The notes under the pieces are model-generated. The model was not told the DNA's origin and did not search any database. It saw nothing but the letters and a program-made list of their open reading frames with translations. 64,000 nt of DNA, taken from the NCBI GenBank assembly GCA_003615045.1, contig ML014183.1, positions 1 to 64,000 of the forward strand. The letters are read 5' to 3'. Below, in pieces: positions 50,105 to 59,284 of this stretch. Origin of the DNA: Caulochytrium protostelioides (Eukaryota; Chytridiomycota; Caulochytriomycetes; Caulochytriales; Caulochytriaceae). Position 1 is the stretch's first letter, and every line of letters starts with the position of its first letter. Made by a program: the position numbers and the translations under genes.

Positions 50105-53100
50105 ATGCTCGCGGCCCGGGCCCCGCCAGCCGGCCTCGCTGCGCCGTCCATGGCGCCGTCCATGCTGCCCGCGGCGCCGACGGCGCCCACGGCGCGGCCG
50201 TCCTTCGACCTCGACCTGAGCTACGGTCGCAACGCGCCGTCGGGCCCGGCGCGGCGGCTCGCGTCGCTGCTGGCGACGGCGCCGGCCGACGCGGCGCGGC
50301 TCACGCGCCTCTTCCTGGCCAACAACCACCTGACGGTGCTGCCGTCGGAGATCGCGCACTTCGGCGGCCTCGTCGCGCTCGATCTCTCGTTCAACATTGC
50401 GCCGACGATTCCGGACGCCGTCGGCCACGGGTTGTATGCGACCCTGCAGACGCTCGATGCGCGCGCCAACCGGCTCGAGCAGCTGCCCCCGAGTCTGGCG
50501 CGCGCCACGCGGCTGACGGTGCTGCTGCTATGGAAGAACCGGTTGGCCATGCCGCCGCAGCCCGCCGCCGGCGCCGACGGCGCTGATGACGACGGCGCCC
50601 GCGGCGACGACGACAACGACGACAACGACGACGGCGACGACGACGACGGCACCCGCGATGTCGAAGACCGAGGCGCCGCGTCGCGGATCAGCAGCACGGC
50701 CGGGATCCCGTGGGGCGACCGCTTCTTCCGCGACTTAACAGCGCTCACGGTGCTCGATCTGTCGAACAACGCCTTGACGCGGTTCCCCCATACCATCTTC
50801 AGCGCGTGCCGCCGCCTCACGTCGCTGCACCTGTCACATAACCCGCTCGCGCCGGACCCGCGCGACCCGGCGCAGACGCGGCTGCCCAACGCGCTCGGGA
50901 ACCTCGTCCACCTGCAGAGCCTCGGCCTGCGCGGCCTCGGCCTGACGGCGCTCCCGGATGCCCTCGCGAGGCTGACGGCGCTCGAGCGCCTCGACGTGCG
51001 CGACAACGCGCTCACGGTGCTGCCGCCCGCGTTCCTCGACGCGCCTCTGCCCGACCTGCTCGAGGTCCATGCGCGTGGCAATCGTCTCCGGGCGGCGCCG
51101 CGGTGGCGCGCCGCCGGCCGCCTGCACCTGCTTGATCTGCGCGAGAACCCCTTGTCCGACGAGACCGAGCGGCCGACGCCGACGTCGCTCCGCCTGGCGT
51201 CTGACATGCCGAGTCTCGTGCTCCTCCCGCCCGGATGGACGCCTGCCACCGCCACCGCTAAGATCACTGTCGTCGCGGCGACGGCCTCGGCGGCCCCACC
51301 AGCGCCGGCGTCCCCGACAGCCGCATGGCCGCCCGCCGCCGCCGCCACCCCCGCCGTTGGCAGCAGCCTGCCCCATGCGCCGTCCGCGTTCCGGCTCCCC
51401 AGCAGCCCCGCGAGCGCCGTCAGCGGCTCGACCCACGCCGTCGGCCTGATGTCGCGTGCGAGTCTCCTGCACAGCACGCCGTCGCCGAACCTCCTGCATC
51501 CGCGGCCGCGCGCCGTCACGAGCCCCGCGCCGCCGTCGCCGCTCGCCCGGTCACCCGTCACGGCCGCGGCCGCCTCGACCGCGGCCGCGCTCGGCCCGCC
51601 GCAGCGCGTGGGACGCCTGCCGTTCATGGCGCTCGTCTCGGGCGCCGGCATCGAGCCGCCGCCGGCGTGTCCACAGCCCCAGCTCGCGTTTACCATCGTG
51701 CTGATCCCGCTGGCGCTCGCGGACGGCCAGGCGCCCCCCGCCGACGCCAAGCTCACGTGCGTGATCCAGCGCGCGCCGCACGCGGCCCCGACGCTGGCCC
51801 GCGACCCCGTGCGGATGGCCCTGCGCGCGACCGAGCGGACGCCGACGTTTCTGGCCTACCGCGTTATCTACGACGCCGCCCAGCCGGGCGACTACCACGT
51901 CGCCGTGTCGATGGACGGCGAGCCGCTTCCGGGGTCGCCGTGGGTGAAAGCGATCCAGCGGCCGTCCCGGTCGGCGGCGTCCCTCGGCGGCCACGACGGC
52001 GCGGCCATGGGGGCCGGCGGCCCCGTGGACGAGCCGGCGGAGCGCGCGGCAGGGACGACTCACGCCACGATGGTTTCGGAAGCCGCGCCGAGGGGCATGT
52101 CCGCAGAGTCCCAGACGCCGGCCACCGTCGCGACAGCGGTGCCGGCCCCGACGGCGTTGCCGGCGCTGTCAGGCAAGCCGGTCTGGCTGACGCTCGCCCT
52201 CGATCCGCTCGCCAGCGTCAGCGTCGTCAGCGGCAGCATCCACCTGCTGCTGCTGCGTGCAGAGCCCCCGCGGTGGTTCCACCCGGCCGCGTACCGCGTC
52301 GTGCTCGATGCCCACGGGCCGTCCGGCGGAACCGCGCTCGCCTCGGCCACTCCGACGCCCACCACTACCATGCCCACGCCGACGGCGTCCGTCCCGACGG
52401 CGTCCGTCCCGACGGCGTCCGTCCCGACGGCGTCCGTTCCGACGGCGTCCGTTCCGACGGCGTCCGCCCCGACGGCGTCCGCCCCGACGGCGTCCGCCCC
52501 GACGGCACCCGCCTCGATGACGCCCGCATGCCCGCCGATCGTCATACCGCTCGTCGATGCCGGTGACGGCGACGTGCTGCTGCGCCTCGATGTCACGGGG
52601 TGCCGCGTCGGCCACTACACGCTGCGCCTGGAAGCCGTGGGCGCGGGGCCCGCTGACGAGGCCGTTGCGGCGCTCGTGGAGAGCGCCGTCCTGCCCATCA
52701 CCGTGCTCGATGCCCAAACGAAGAGTCCGTCGGCCTCCGCGGTGCCCGAGGAGAAGCGCAACAGCACCAACAGCGGCTTCTCGTCCATCTTCCGCCGCAA
52801 GGGCGCGCATAAGAGCGTCAGCGGTCAGCCGAGCGCCGCGTCGCCTGCCACCCACAGCGGCACGACGACGCCCAGCGGCGGCACGACGTTCGGCAGCGGC
52901 CACCTCCTACTCGCGGGGCCTGTCACCCATCTCACGAGCCTCGTACCGGGTGCAAACGGACCCGCCGCCGCGCAACAATTTCTCGTCCAGAAGCTCCAGC
53001 ACCTCGCCACTGCCGCCGCCACCGCCGCCGCCGCTCATCCGCTCCTTCCAGACGCCCTGGCACTCGCCGCTGCCCCCGCCGCCGCTGCCGCTGTGGGAGC

Positions 53101-55315
53101 CGACGGCGCCGCTGCGACGGAGCTCATGGCCCTGGAAGACAGCGGGCGGGACCGTGGCGAGAGGGCAGCCGCCGGACCCGCCGCCGCAGCGCGGCCGACG
53201 CTGCGCATCCCGTCGTCCTACGCGATGGCGTCCGTTATGGTGCCATCGTCCCCGTCGACCGCGGCGCCGCTGTGGGAAGCCGACGGATTAGCGCTGTCGG
53301 CGCATCTGCCGCCCGCGCCTGTCATGGTGACGGCGACGGCGACAGAGACGGCGACGATGATGGCCACTGCGGCGCCGGCCGCCGCGACTGCGGACGCACC
53401 ACCGGCCTGGGCGCTGAAGGCGGTCCCGCCGGCGACGCACGACCTGGAGCTGACGCGCGCCGTCGTCGCGCTCCGCGGCTGCACGGTGCCAGTCCCGGCG
53501 GCGATCGCGTTCACGCTGCTCCGCGCGTTCGTGCACCACGGCGAGACGGACCGCGCGCCGCCCTTTCTCCGGCTCGTGCTGGGGCAGATCGCCCACGTCG
53601 CGCTCGGCCACCCGTTGCCGCCGTCCGCGGCGTCCCCGGCGGCGTCCCCGGCGGCGACCCCGGCGGCGGCGGCAGCGGCAGCGGCGGGCGCCGGGGCCGG
53701 TAGCCCCACGGCGCGCCTGCCCCGCGCCACGACGGCCGCGACGCCAGCGACGGCCAACGAACCGTCGAGCCCGCTGTCGGGGCTCGTAATGAGCCCAAGC
53801 GCGCCGTCGGCGCGGGAGATGGAAGACCTGCGGCTGACGTCCGGGCGTCATCCGCTCTCGCGGGCCTCGAGCCGGCCGTCACAGCCGCGGGCGCCGATCC
53901 CGTGGTCGTTCACGTCCGCGTCGCTCAGCCTCGCCGGCGACCTCATGACGCCGGCGGCCGGCCTGGACCCGACGAAGGGCATGCTGCCCCTGCGCCCGCT
54001 GCCCTTTTGGTTCGCGCAGACCGCCCACCTCGTCGCGTGGCTCAGCATCGAGCCAGAGCTGCGTCACCTCGTCCCGGACGTCCTCGTCCTCGCCAACCGC
54101 ATGCAGGGGCTGCTGCTGAAGCAGCTGTATGCGAAGCTCCACAGCCTGGTGGCCGTCCTGCCGCCGCCGCCGCCCCCGTCGGCCTCAGCGTCGGCGTCGT
54201 CCGCGTGGACCTCGGCGGCTTCGGTCACCTCGTCGTCCGACGGCCATGCGTCGACCGCGGAGAGCGAGACGCCGTCGCCGCTCGGCGCGGCCGCCGCCCA
54301 CCCGCTCGTAGTGCACCTGCATGCCGTTGCCGTCATGCTCGGCGAGTGGCAGGTGCCCGCCTGGGCCGCCGATCAGATCCTCGCCGCCGTCGTGTCCTTT
54401 GTCGCGGGCAAGCGCTTTAACCAGCTGCTCCTCAGCGGGCCCGCCGTGACGAGCGGCCTTAACCACGGCCAAGGCCTCAGTGCCGGCAGCAGCCCGACGT
54501 CTCCTGTCTTTGTGGAGGGTCCCCTGGCCGCGGGCGCCGTCGGCGACGCCGCCGCCGCCGCCGCCCCCACGGCGGCGCCCACGGCAACACCAGGCGCCGA
54601 TCTCGCGTGGACGCGCGGCGTGCGGATCGAGCGCGCGGCGCTGAAGGCGTGGGCCCGCGAAGCCTGTCCGAGCAGCCTCGCGCCGGGCACCGCCTACCAC
54701 CAGGTCGGCGCCGCGCTCGCGCTCCTGCAGACCGGGCACGACCTCGCCGGCGGCGTGCCGTCGGCGGCGGCGGCGGCCGCGTCGCCGTCTGCCTCCGCGT
54801 CGCCCGCCGTGACGCTCGCGTCGCCGGCGCTGCGGCTCGCGGCGGCCGAGCGGCTGCGCCACGCGAGCATCGGGCTGCACGCGCTGCAGGCGCAGAAGCT
54901 GATCCGCGCGGTGCTCGATGCGCGGCAGTGGCGCGATGTTCTGCAGGCCGCGTTCCACAGCGTGCCGGCGCAGGGGCTCTGCGGCGCCGCCACGACGCCG
55001 CCGGGTGGGTCGCCCGTGGCCGCCGCGGCGGGCGGTAGCGTCCACAGCACGTCCGGGAGCAGCTCCTCGCAGCTCTTCTCGGAGCCCGAGGCGCCGCGGC
55101 CGCTCGTGGTGCCCGAACCGTGGTCGGCCCCCGAGGTCCGCCATGCGCGACGCGCGCTGGACGACTGCCTGGCGGTGTGGAAGCACGGCAACCCGTGGCT
55201 CACGGGCGTGCCCTCGCTGCATGCGCTCTGCGAGTCGAGCCGGGGCACGCCCCCATGCGAGGCGCCGTCGCGTCGTTCGACCATGGAACCAGAGCCGAGT
55301 TGCGGAATGCCATAG
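50105..55315 (+). CDS. LRR / filamin-like / DIL multidomain protein
   Basis: 1736 aa, intronless. Residues 45-385 are leucine-rich repeats (LTRLFLANNHLTVLPSEIA, LTVLDLSNNALTRFP, LERLDVRDNALTVLP), interrupted by an acidic loop near 165. Residues 527-615 look like a filamin Ig repeat (GDYHVAVSMDGEPLPGSPW). A second Ig-like region about 690-880 contains a PTASV repeat. After a long Ala/Ser/Pro linker, residues about 1298-1640 read as a DIL domain: PLPFWFAQTAHLVAWL, VVSFVAGKRFNQLLL, GVRIERAALKAWARE and GAALALLQTGHDL match the order found in myosin V tails and afadin/RADIL. The domains suggest a cytoskeletal or polarity scaffold without a motor. The combination is not one I know. The DIL assignment is by motif reading. 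Confidence 0.78.
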   Translation: MLAARAPPAGLAAPSMAPSMLPAAPTAPTARPSFDLDLSYGRNAPSGPARRLASLLATAPADAARLTRLFLANNHLTVLPSEIAHFGGLVALDLSFNIAPTIPDAVGHGLYATLQTLDARANRLEQLPPSLARATRLTVLLLWKNRLAMPPQPAAGADGADDDGARGDDDNDDNDDGDDDDGTRDVEDRGAASRISSTAGIPWGDRFFRDLTALTVLDLSNNALTRFPHTIFSACRRLTSLHLSHNPLAPDPRDPAQTRLPNALGNLVHLQSLGLRGLGLTALPDALARLTALERLDVRDNALTVLPPAFLDAPLPDLLEVHARGNRLRAAPRWRAAGRLHLLDLRENPLSDETERPTPTSLRLASDMPSLVLLPPGWTPATATAKITVVAATASAAPPAPASPTAAWPPAAAATPAVGSSLPHAPSAFRLPSSPASAVSGSTHAVGLMSRASLLHSTPSPNLLHPRPRAVTSPAPPSPLARSPVTAAAASTAAALGPPQRVGRLPFMALVSGAGIEPPPACPQPQLAFTIVLIPLALADGQAPPADAKLTCVIQRAPHAAPTLARDPVRMALRATERTPTFLAYRVIYDAAQPGDYHVAVSMDGEPLPGSPWVKAIQRPSRSAASLGGHDGAAMGAGGPVDEPAERAAGTTHATMVSEAAPRGMSAESQTPATVATAVPAPTALPALSGKPVWLTLALDPLASVSVVSGSIHLLLLRAEPPRWFHPAAYRVVLDAHGPSGGTALASATPTPTTTMPTPTASVPTASVPTASVPTASVPTASVPTASAPTASAPTASAPTAPASMTPACPPIVIPLVDAGDGDVLLRLDVTGCRVGHYTLRLEAVGAGPADEAVAALVESAVLPITVLDAQTKSPSASAVPEEKRNSTNSGFSSIFRRKGAHKSVSGQPSAASPATHSGTTTPSGGTTFGSGHLLLAGPVTHLTSLVPGANGPAAAQQFLVQKLQHLATAAATAAAAHPLLPDALALAAAPAAAAAVGADGAAATELMALEDSGRDRGERAAAGPAAAARPTLRIPSSYAMASVMVPSSPSTAAPLWEADGLALSAHLPPAPVMVTATATETATMMATAAPAAATADAPPAWALKAVPPATHDLELTRAVVALRGCTVPVPAAIAFTLLRAFVHHGETDRAPPFLRLVLGQIAHVALGHPLPPSAASPAASPAATPAAAAAAAAGAGAGSPTARLPRATTAATPATANEPSSPLSGLVMSPSAPSAREMEDLRLTSGRHPLSRASSRPSQPRAPIPWSFTSASLSLAGDLMTPAAGLDPTKGMLPLRPLPFWFAQTAHLVAWLSIEPELRHLVPDVLVLANRMQGLLLKQLYAKLHSLVAVLPPPPPPSASASASSAWTSAASVTSSSDGHASTAESETPSPLGAAAAHPLVVHLHAVAVMLGEWQVPAWAADQILAAVVSFVAGKRFNQLLLSGPAVTSGLNHGQGLSAGSSPTSPVFVEGPLAAGAVGDAAAAAAPTAAPTATPGADLAWTRGVRIERAALKAWAREACPSSLAPGTAYHQVGAALALLQTGHDLAGGVPSAAAAAASPSASASPAVTLASPALRLAAAERLRHASIGLHALQAQKLIRAVLDARQWRDVLQAAFHSVPAQGLCGAATTPPGGSPVAAAAGGSVHSTSGSSSSQLFSEPEAPRPLVVPEPWSAPEVRHARRALDDCLAVWKHGNPWLTGVPSLHALCESSRGTPPCEAPSRRSTMEPEPSCGMP
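52381..52515 (+). repeat. 15-bp coding minisatellite (PTASV/PTASA)
   Basis: Nine 15-bp units of the GACGGCGTCCGTCCC type. The first three end GTCCC, the next two GTTCC, the next three GCCCC, and the last is degenerate. Confidence 0.95.
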
Positions 55316-55509
55316 CCCGAAAGTGGTATCAAGGCATCGTAAGAACAGCGTTGAATGTCAGATGTCACCGGTCTCGGTGAAGCATCCACACAGAGACAGA
55401 CAGAAAGACGTACATACACAGACAGACTCACATATATATATGTATATATACACCCACAAACACTAACACTTTCAAAAAGAAAGAGGGAAGCGCTGGCCCC
55501 TCCAGCAAG

Positions 55510-55512
<3 letters not shown>

Positions 55513-55564
<52 letters not shown>
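55513..55564 (+). repeat. 52-nt poly-C homopolymer
   Basis: Uninterrupted C run in the 281-bp gap between the convergent LRR-DIL and USP-like genes. It is preceded by ACAGAC-type and TATA repeats at 55385-55450. The exact length may be affected by assembly. Confidence 0.9.
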
Positions 55565-55566
<2 letters not shown>

Positions 55567-55596
55567 AGTCGCTTCATGGACGCCGTCGATCCCCGG

Positions 55597-57837
55597 TTAA
55601 CTGCCGATTTGACGGTAGATGGCGAGCATGACGCCGCGGCTCGCGACGCGGTGGCCCAGCTCGACGGTAGTGACCTCGCCGTCGCGGCACTTGTACCACG
55701 GGTGGTGGTCCCCACGGACGCGGGTATACGTGATAAAGCGCCCGCGGCTCTGCGTGACAAAGCCATGCAGCCCGTAGAACGTCTTTTGGTCGCGGCGCGC
55801 CTCGGCGAAGCAGCCCAAGTCGAGATCCATGGGCAGCTCGATGTTGGTCGGGTGGTAGTCGGCGTCGGTGGCCGCCGAGGGCGACGACGGCGCGGTCGAC
55901 GACGCCGCCCGGGGCGCCGGGGCGTTGCTCCGCGCGGGGGCGCCGGGGAACGCCGCCGTCGTGGGCGACGGCGTGAGCGGGAAGGCGGGGGGTGGCGTCG
56001 ATGCCGCCGCGGCGAGCGGCGGCATATTCAACGAGGCAAAGATCGAGCCCGGCTTGAAAGCGTACTGCGGCGTGGACTCGGGGGCCCGCGGCGGCAGCGG
56101 CGGCGGCGGCACGGGGGCGGCGGTGGGCAGCGGTGCCGGCGGCGCCGGCGGGAGGGCCTCGACAGGCGGGCGGTCGAAGAGGATACACACGAACCCGGGC
56201 AGCCGGTTGATGAGCACCTGCTTCGGCGGGAGCGCAGGCGTCTGGACGCGCATCGTGCCGGCAAAGCGCGCGGTGCTGCCGCCAAAGAAGAACTCGGCGG
56301 CCTTGTGGCCGAGGCGGTGGTTGAGCAGCGGCACGAGCCCGACGGTGGCGTCGGCCTGCCACTCGCTCATGTCGAGCCGGAGATACGTGGCGGCCTCGCG
56401 CTCGCCGGTGGGCACGCGGTTCTGGCAGGTCAGCAGATCGAAGGCGAAGCGCTTGCCAAAAAGCGTACGCGAGATGACATCCTGGTGGAGCGCCGCGAGC
56501 ACATAGCGCAACGGCGGCACGTGGCTCGACGGCGACGGCGATGTCGACGGCGATGTCGCCGCAGACGCCACCACCGTGGGCGACGACGCCGTGGGCGATG
56601 CGCATGACGACGAGAGGGACTGTTGCCGCGGCAGACTCTCCGTGGTGCGCATCGTCGTCGATGCCGTCGTGGGCTGCAGCGTCGACGACGCGGCCGCATC
56701 GGCGGCCATCAGCCGCCGCGTCGACGCCTTCCACAGATCCCATTTAATGACGGAGAGCGGCACGGTGGTCGTGGTCTGGGTATGGATGTAGCGGGTCGTG
56801 TCGACCCAGTCGCGCACGGCGGGATCGTGCGACGCGACGGGCAGCTCCTCGTTGACGTCAGGGAGCGCCGCGTAGACCTGAAACATGGCGTTGTAGAGGC
56901 TCGTCTGGGTGCACGCGTCGGGGTTGTCGATGCCGGTGATGCCGTCGTGCGGGTTGTACGAGATGCACGGCTCGCACGACGGGTCCTCGGACGGCGGATA
57001 CACAATGATGTCGGGGATGCACAGATGCGACGTGGACCCGTGCAGCGAGTACGACGCCGACGACGCCGACGAGCCCATGCGGTCGTGTGACGCCGGCGGT
57101 GACGCGGGGATGCCGATCTCTTCCTCGTGTGCCATGATGAGGTTCGCGTGGGGCCCGATGCGCGGGCGGCGGTCGGCGGGGCAGCGGTCGACCGTGGCGG
57201 GGGCCGACGGGCCGACGGCCGCGAGCGACGTGCTCCGGGCCTCCAGCACCGCGCTCGGCGGCGGCGAAGAGGGCTCGGACGCACGCCGCGCCGCAGCGAC
57301 GGCCTGCGGCGGCGCCGCCGCCGCCGCGGCCGGTTCGCGAGTCAGTCGGAACGAGACGTGTTTGGAGCCCGTGACGCGGCTGAGCATCGACGGCAAGGGC
57401 GCCGACGGCGGCGGCGGCGCGGGCGGCGACGGCGTGCTCGTGGGCAGCGTGGCCGGCATCGGCACCGGCACCGGCACGGGCATCGGCGTCGACGGCGCCG
57501 GCGCTGGCGCTGGCGTTGGCGTTGGCCTTGCCGCCGACGCAGTGGGGGACTCGGCCGCGGTCGCTGTCGAAGCCGCGCTGGCGGCGCCCTTGGCGGCGAC
57601 GTCCTTGACCGACGTGCCGGTGCCGTTGGTGTCGTCGGGACCAGCTGCCGTGCGCGATGCCGTCGCGGTGGTCGCAGGCATCGACCGCGCGCCGACGGGC
57701 GGGAGCGGCGGCGAGGCGCTGGTGACCGTGACGGGCGGTATGGAAGCCGGCAAGGAAGGCGCGGTAGGGCGGACGTCGTTGGCGGCGGCGGCGGGGCCCG
57801 CAGGGGTGATGGGCGGCGGCGACGTGGTCATCGCCAT
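55597..57837 (-). CDS. USP-fold (peptidase C19) protein, probable pseudo-deubiquitinase
   Basis: 746 aa, intronless. Residues 1-280 are Pro/Ala/Ser/Thr-rich and disordered. Residues about 295-746 follow the USP layout: a Cys box GITGIDNPDACTQTSLYNAMF with the nucleophile position Cys309, a middle LLTCQNRVPTGEREAATYLRLD region, PKQVLINRLPGFVCILF, and ELPMDLDLGCF. The C-terminal strand pair GRFITYTRV...WYKCRDGEVTTV...VMLAIYRQ corresponds to the His/Asp box. The catalytic His of the usual G-H-Y/F motif is Arg700, and the Asp after the aromatic position is Arg718 (Asp719 follows). Family knowledge says USPs remove ubiquitin; loss of His and Asp implies a non-catalytic ubiquitin-binding or scaffold role. 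The ATG has a good context (atcATGg). Confidence 0.72.
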   Translation of the reverse strand: MAMTTSPPPITPAGPAAAANDVRPTAPSLPASIPPVTVTSASPPLPPVGARSMPATTATASRTAAGPDDTNGTGTSVKDVAAKGAASAASTATAAESPTASAARPTPTPAPAPAPSTPMPVPVPVPMPATLPTSTPSPPAPPPPSAPLPSMLSRVTGSKHVSFRLTREPAAAAAAPPQAVAAARRASEPSSPPPSAVLEARSTSLAAVGPSAPATVDRCPADRRPRIGPHANLIMAHEEEIGIPASPPASHDRMGSSASSASYSLHGSTSHLCIPDIIVYPPSEDPSCEPCISYNPHDGITGIDNPDACTQTSLYNAMFQVYAALPDVNEELPVASHDPAVRDWVDTTRYIHTQTTTTVPLSVIKWDLWKASTRRLMAADAAASSTLQPTTASTTMRTTESLPRQQSLSSSCASPTASSPTVVASAATSPSTSPSPSSHVPPLRYVLAALHQDVISRTLFGKRFAFDLLTCQNRVPTGEREAATYLRLDMSEWQADATVGLVPLLNHRLGHKAAEFFFGGSTARFAGTMRVQTPALPPKQVLINRLPGFVCILFDRPPVEALPPAPPAPLPTAAPVPPPPLPPRAPESTPQYAFKPGSIFASLNMPPLAAAASTPPPAFPLTPSPTTAAFPGAPARSNAPAPRAASSTAPSSPSAATDADYHPTNIELPMDLDLGCFAEARRDQKTFYGLHGFVTQSRGRFITYTRVRGDHHPWYKCRDGEVTTVELGHRVASRGVMLAIYRQIGS

Positions 57838-58375
57838 GATGGCGGCGTCACCCTACGCGAGCAGAGCCGAGCGATGGAATGGACTCGACCGACGCTCACG
57901 AGCAGCGGCGGCAGCGGCGGTAGCGACGGCAGCGACGGCGACGAGGAAGAGGACGAGGCGTCGGTCTCATGTGACCTGCTGCCGTCTTGGAAGAGCCGTC
58001 GCTACGGCTACGATCGACGTTTCGATGAGAAGCACCGCAGCGATATGCGCAATCGGCAGAGGATGCGCGGTTTCAAACGGCGGTCGGAGTCGTGGCGCCT
58101 TGGGGCCCGCGGGTCCTTCGCAGGGCGATGGCGTCACGGCCGGGGGTCAGCGGGGCCGGATGACGTCTGCGCGGCGCGGCAGGATTCGGACAGCGCTTCG
58201 CTCGCTCGACGCGCGAGATCCGCAAGAGCAGCTATGCCCGCAAGAGCAGCAACGGAGAACGTATTCAGCGCGGCGGCCGATCGTGGAGGCTCGAGAGGCC
58301 GGCGGGAGGACAGGCGGCGGCCGCCATGAAGTGGCGGAACGGCGGGGTCGGACGCTGCGAGGGGGGCAGCGTCAA

Positions 58376-58426
<51 letters not shown>

Positions 58427-59284
58427 ACTGCTGCTACTGCTGCTGCTGCTACTGCTGCTGCTGCGGGAGGGATCGGCGCCACGTGGAAACATCTCCTACC
58501 ACAACAGGCATCTCCGTCGGCCTCGACTGCCATGCCATGTCGGCGATCCATCCTGGATGCGCATACCCGGATGGCGTATACGAGGCGGCGGCGTGGGTCG
58601 CACGCGTCGGAGCAGGCGGCCAACCCGGTCGAGGCCCGACGCGGCCGCGGCCGGTCCCGGATCAGCAGCGCGCTAAGTGAGGCGCGACCGCCCGAGACAA
58701 CCCCGCGCGGCCGCCGCGCCGCACGCCTCAGCGCGTCCGGCGCGCGCCCTCTTGGTGGCGCTCCGACCGACGTGGCGGGCGTTGGCACGACGGAACCGGC
58801 GACCGTGTCACGCCATGGGCGGCCGCCATGGGCTGGCTCGAGTGAACGCGAACGATCGAGTGAACGCCATGACCATCGAGATCGGAAGCGCGTTCCCTGT
58901 CCGCTCGCAGCATGACGCCACGCGTGACGCCATCGTGATACAGCGCTTCTCATGGTGAACCATCATCTCGGGCCACATCCAGCATGCATGGCTTCTAGGC
59001 GCGACGCGTTGATCCTACGCGTTCATGGTGTGGATCTTCTAACGTGGGATGAGTGACCTCGGAGGCCAGCTCCACGAAGAGGGCCAAATTCCAACGGCCG
59101 ACTGAAACGACGGCCATCAATGGATACGGCTGATGCCCATGAGCCTGTTGATGCTGATGGCCGTGGATCGTCAGTGTACACATCGATCATTCCGTGGATT
59201 AAAAATGATTGATGAGATAGATGTAAAAGATGTCATGAGGAGTAAGAAACGCAGACGGGAAGCGCAGACCAAAAAATAGGCGAG
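57838..59284. other. 1.4 kb intergenic region, no gene seen
   Basis: It is the promoter side of the USP-like gene and the 3' flank of the chitin synthase. The long plus frame 56909-58915 is antisense shadow. It carries the CTG tract at 58377-58463. Confidence 0.5.
58377..58463 (+). repeat. Interrupted CTG trinucleotide tract, about 29 units
   Basis: CTG units with periodic CTA interruptions, about 540 bp upstream of the USP-like gene start. It reads as CAG on that gene's strand. Confidence 0.95.

Noticed and set aside
50221-51756. 511-codon minus frame under the LRR region
   Set aside because: Antisense shadow of the LRR-DIL gene; the plus frame has clear leucine-rich repeats.
56909-58915. 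668-codon plus frame opposite the USP-like gene
   Set aside because: Gly/Ala-rich complement of the disordered N-terminus of the minus-strand gene, continued through noncoding sequence.
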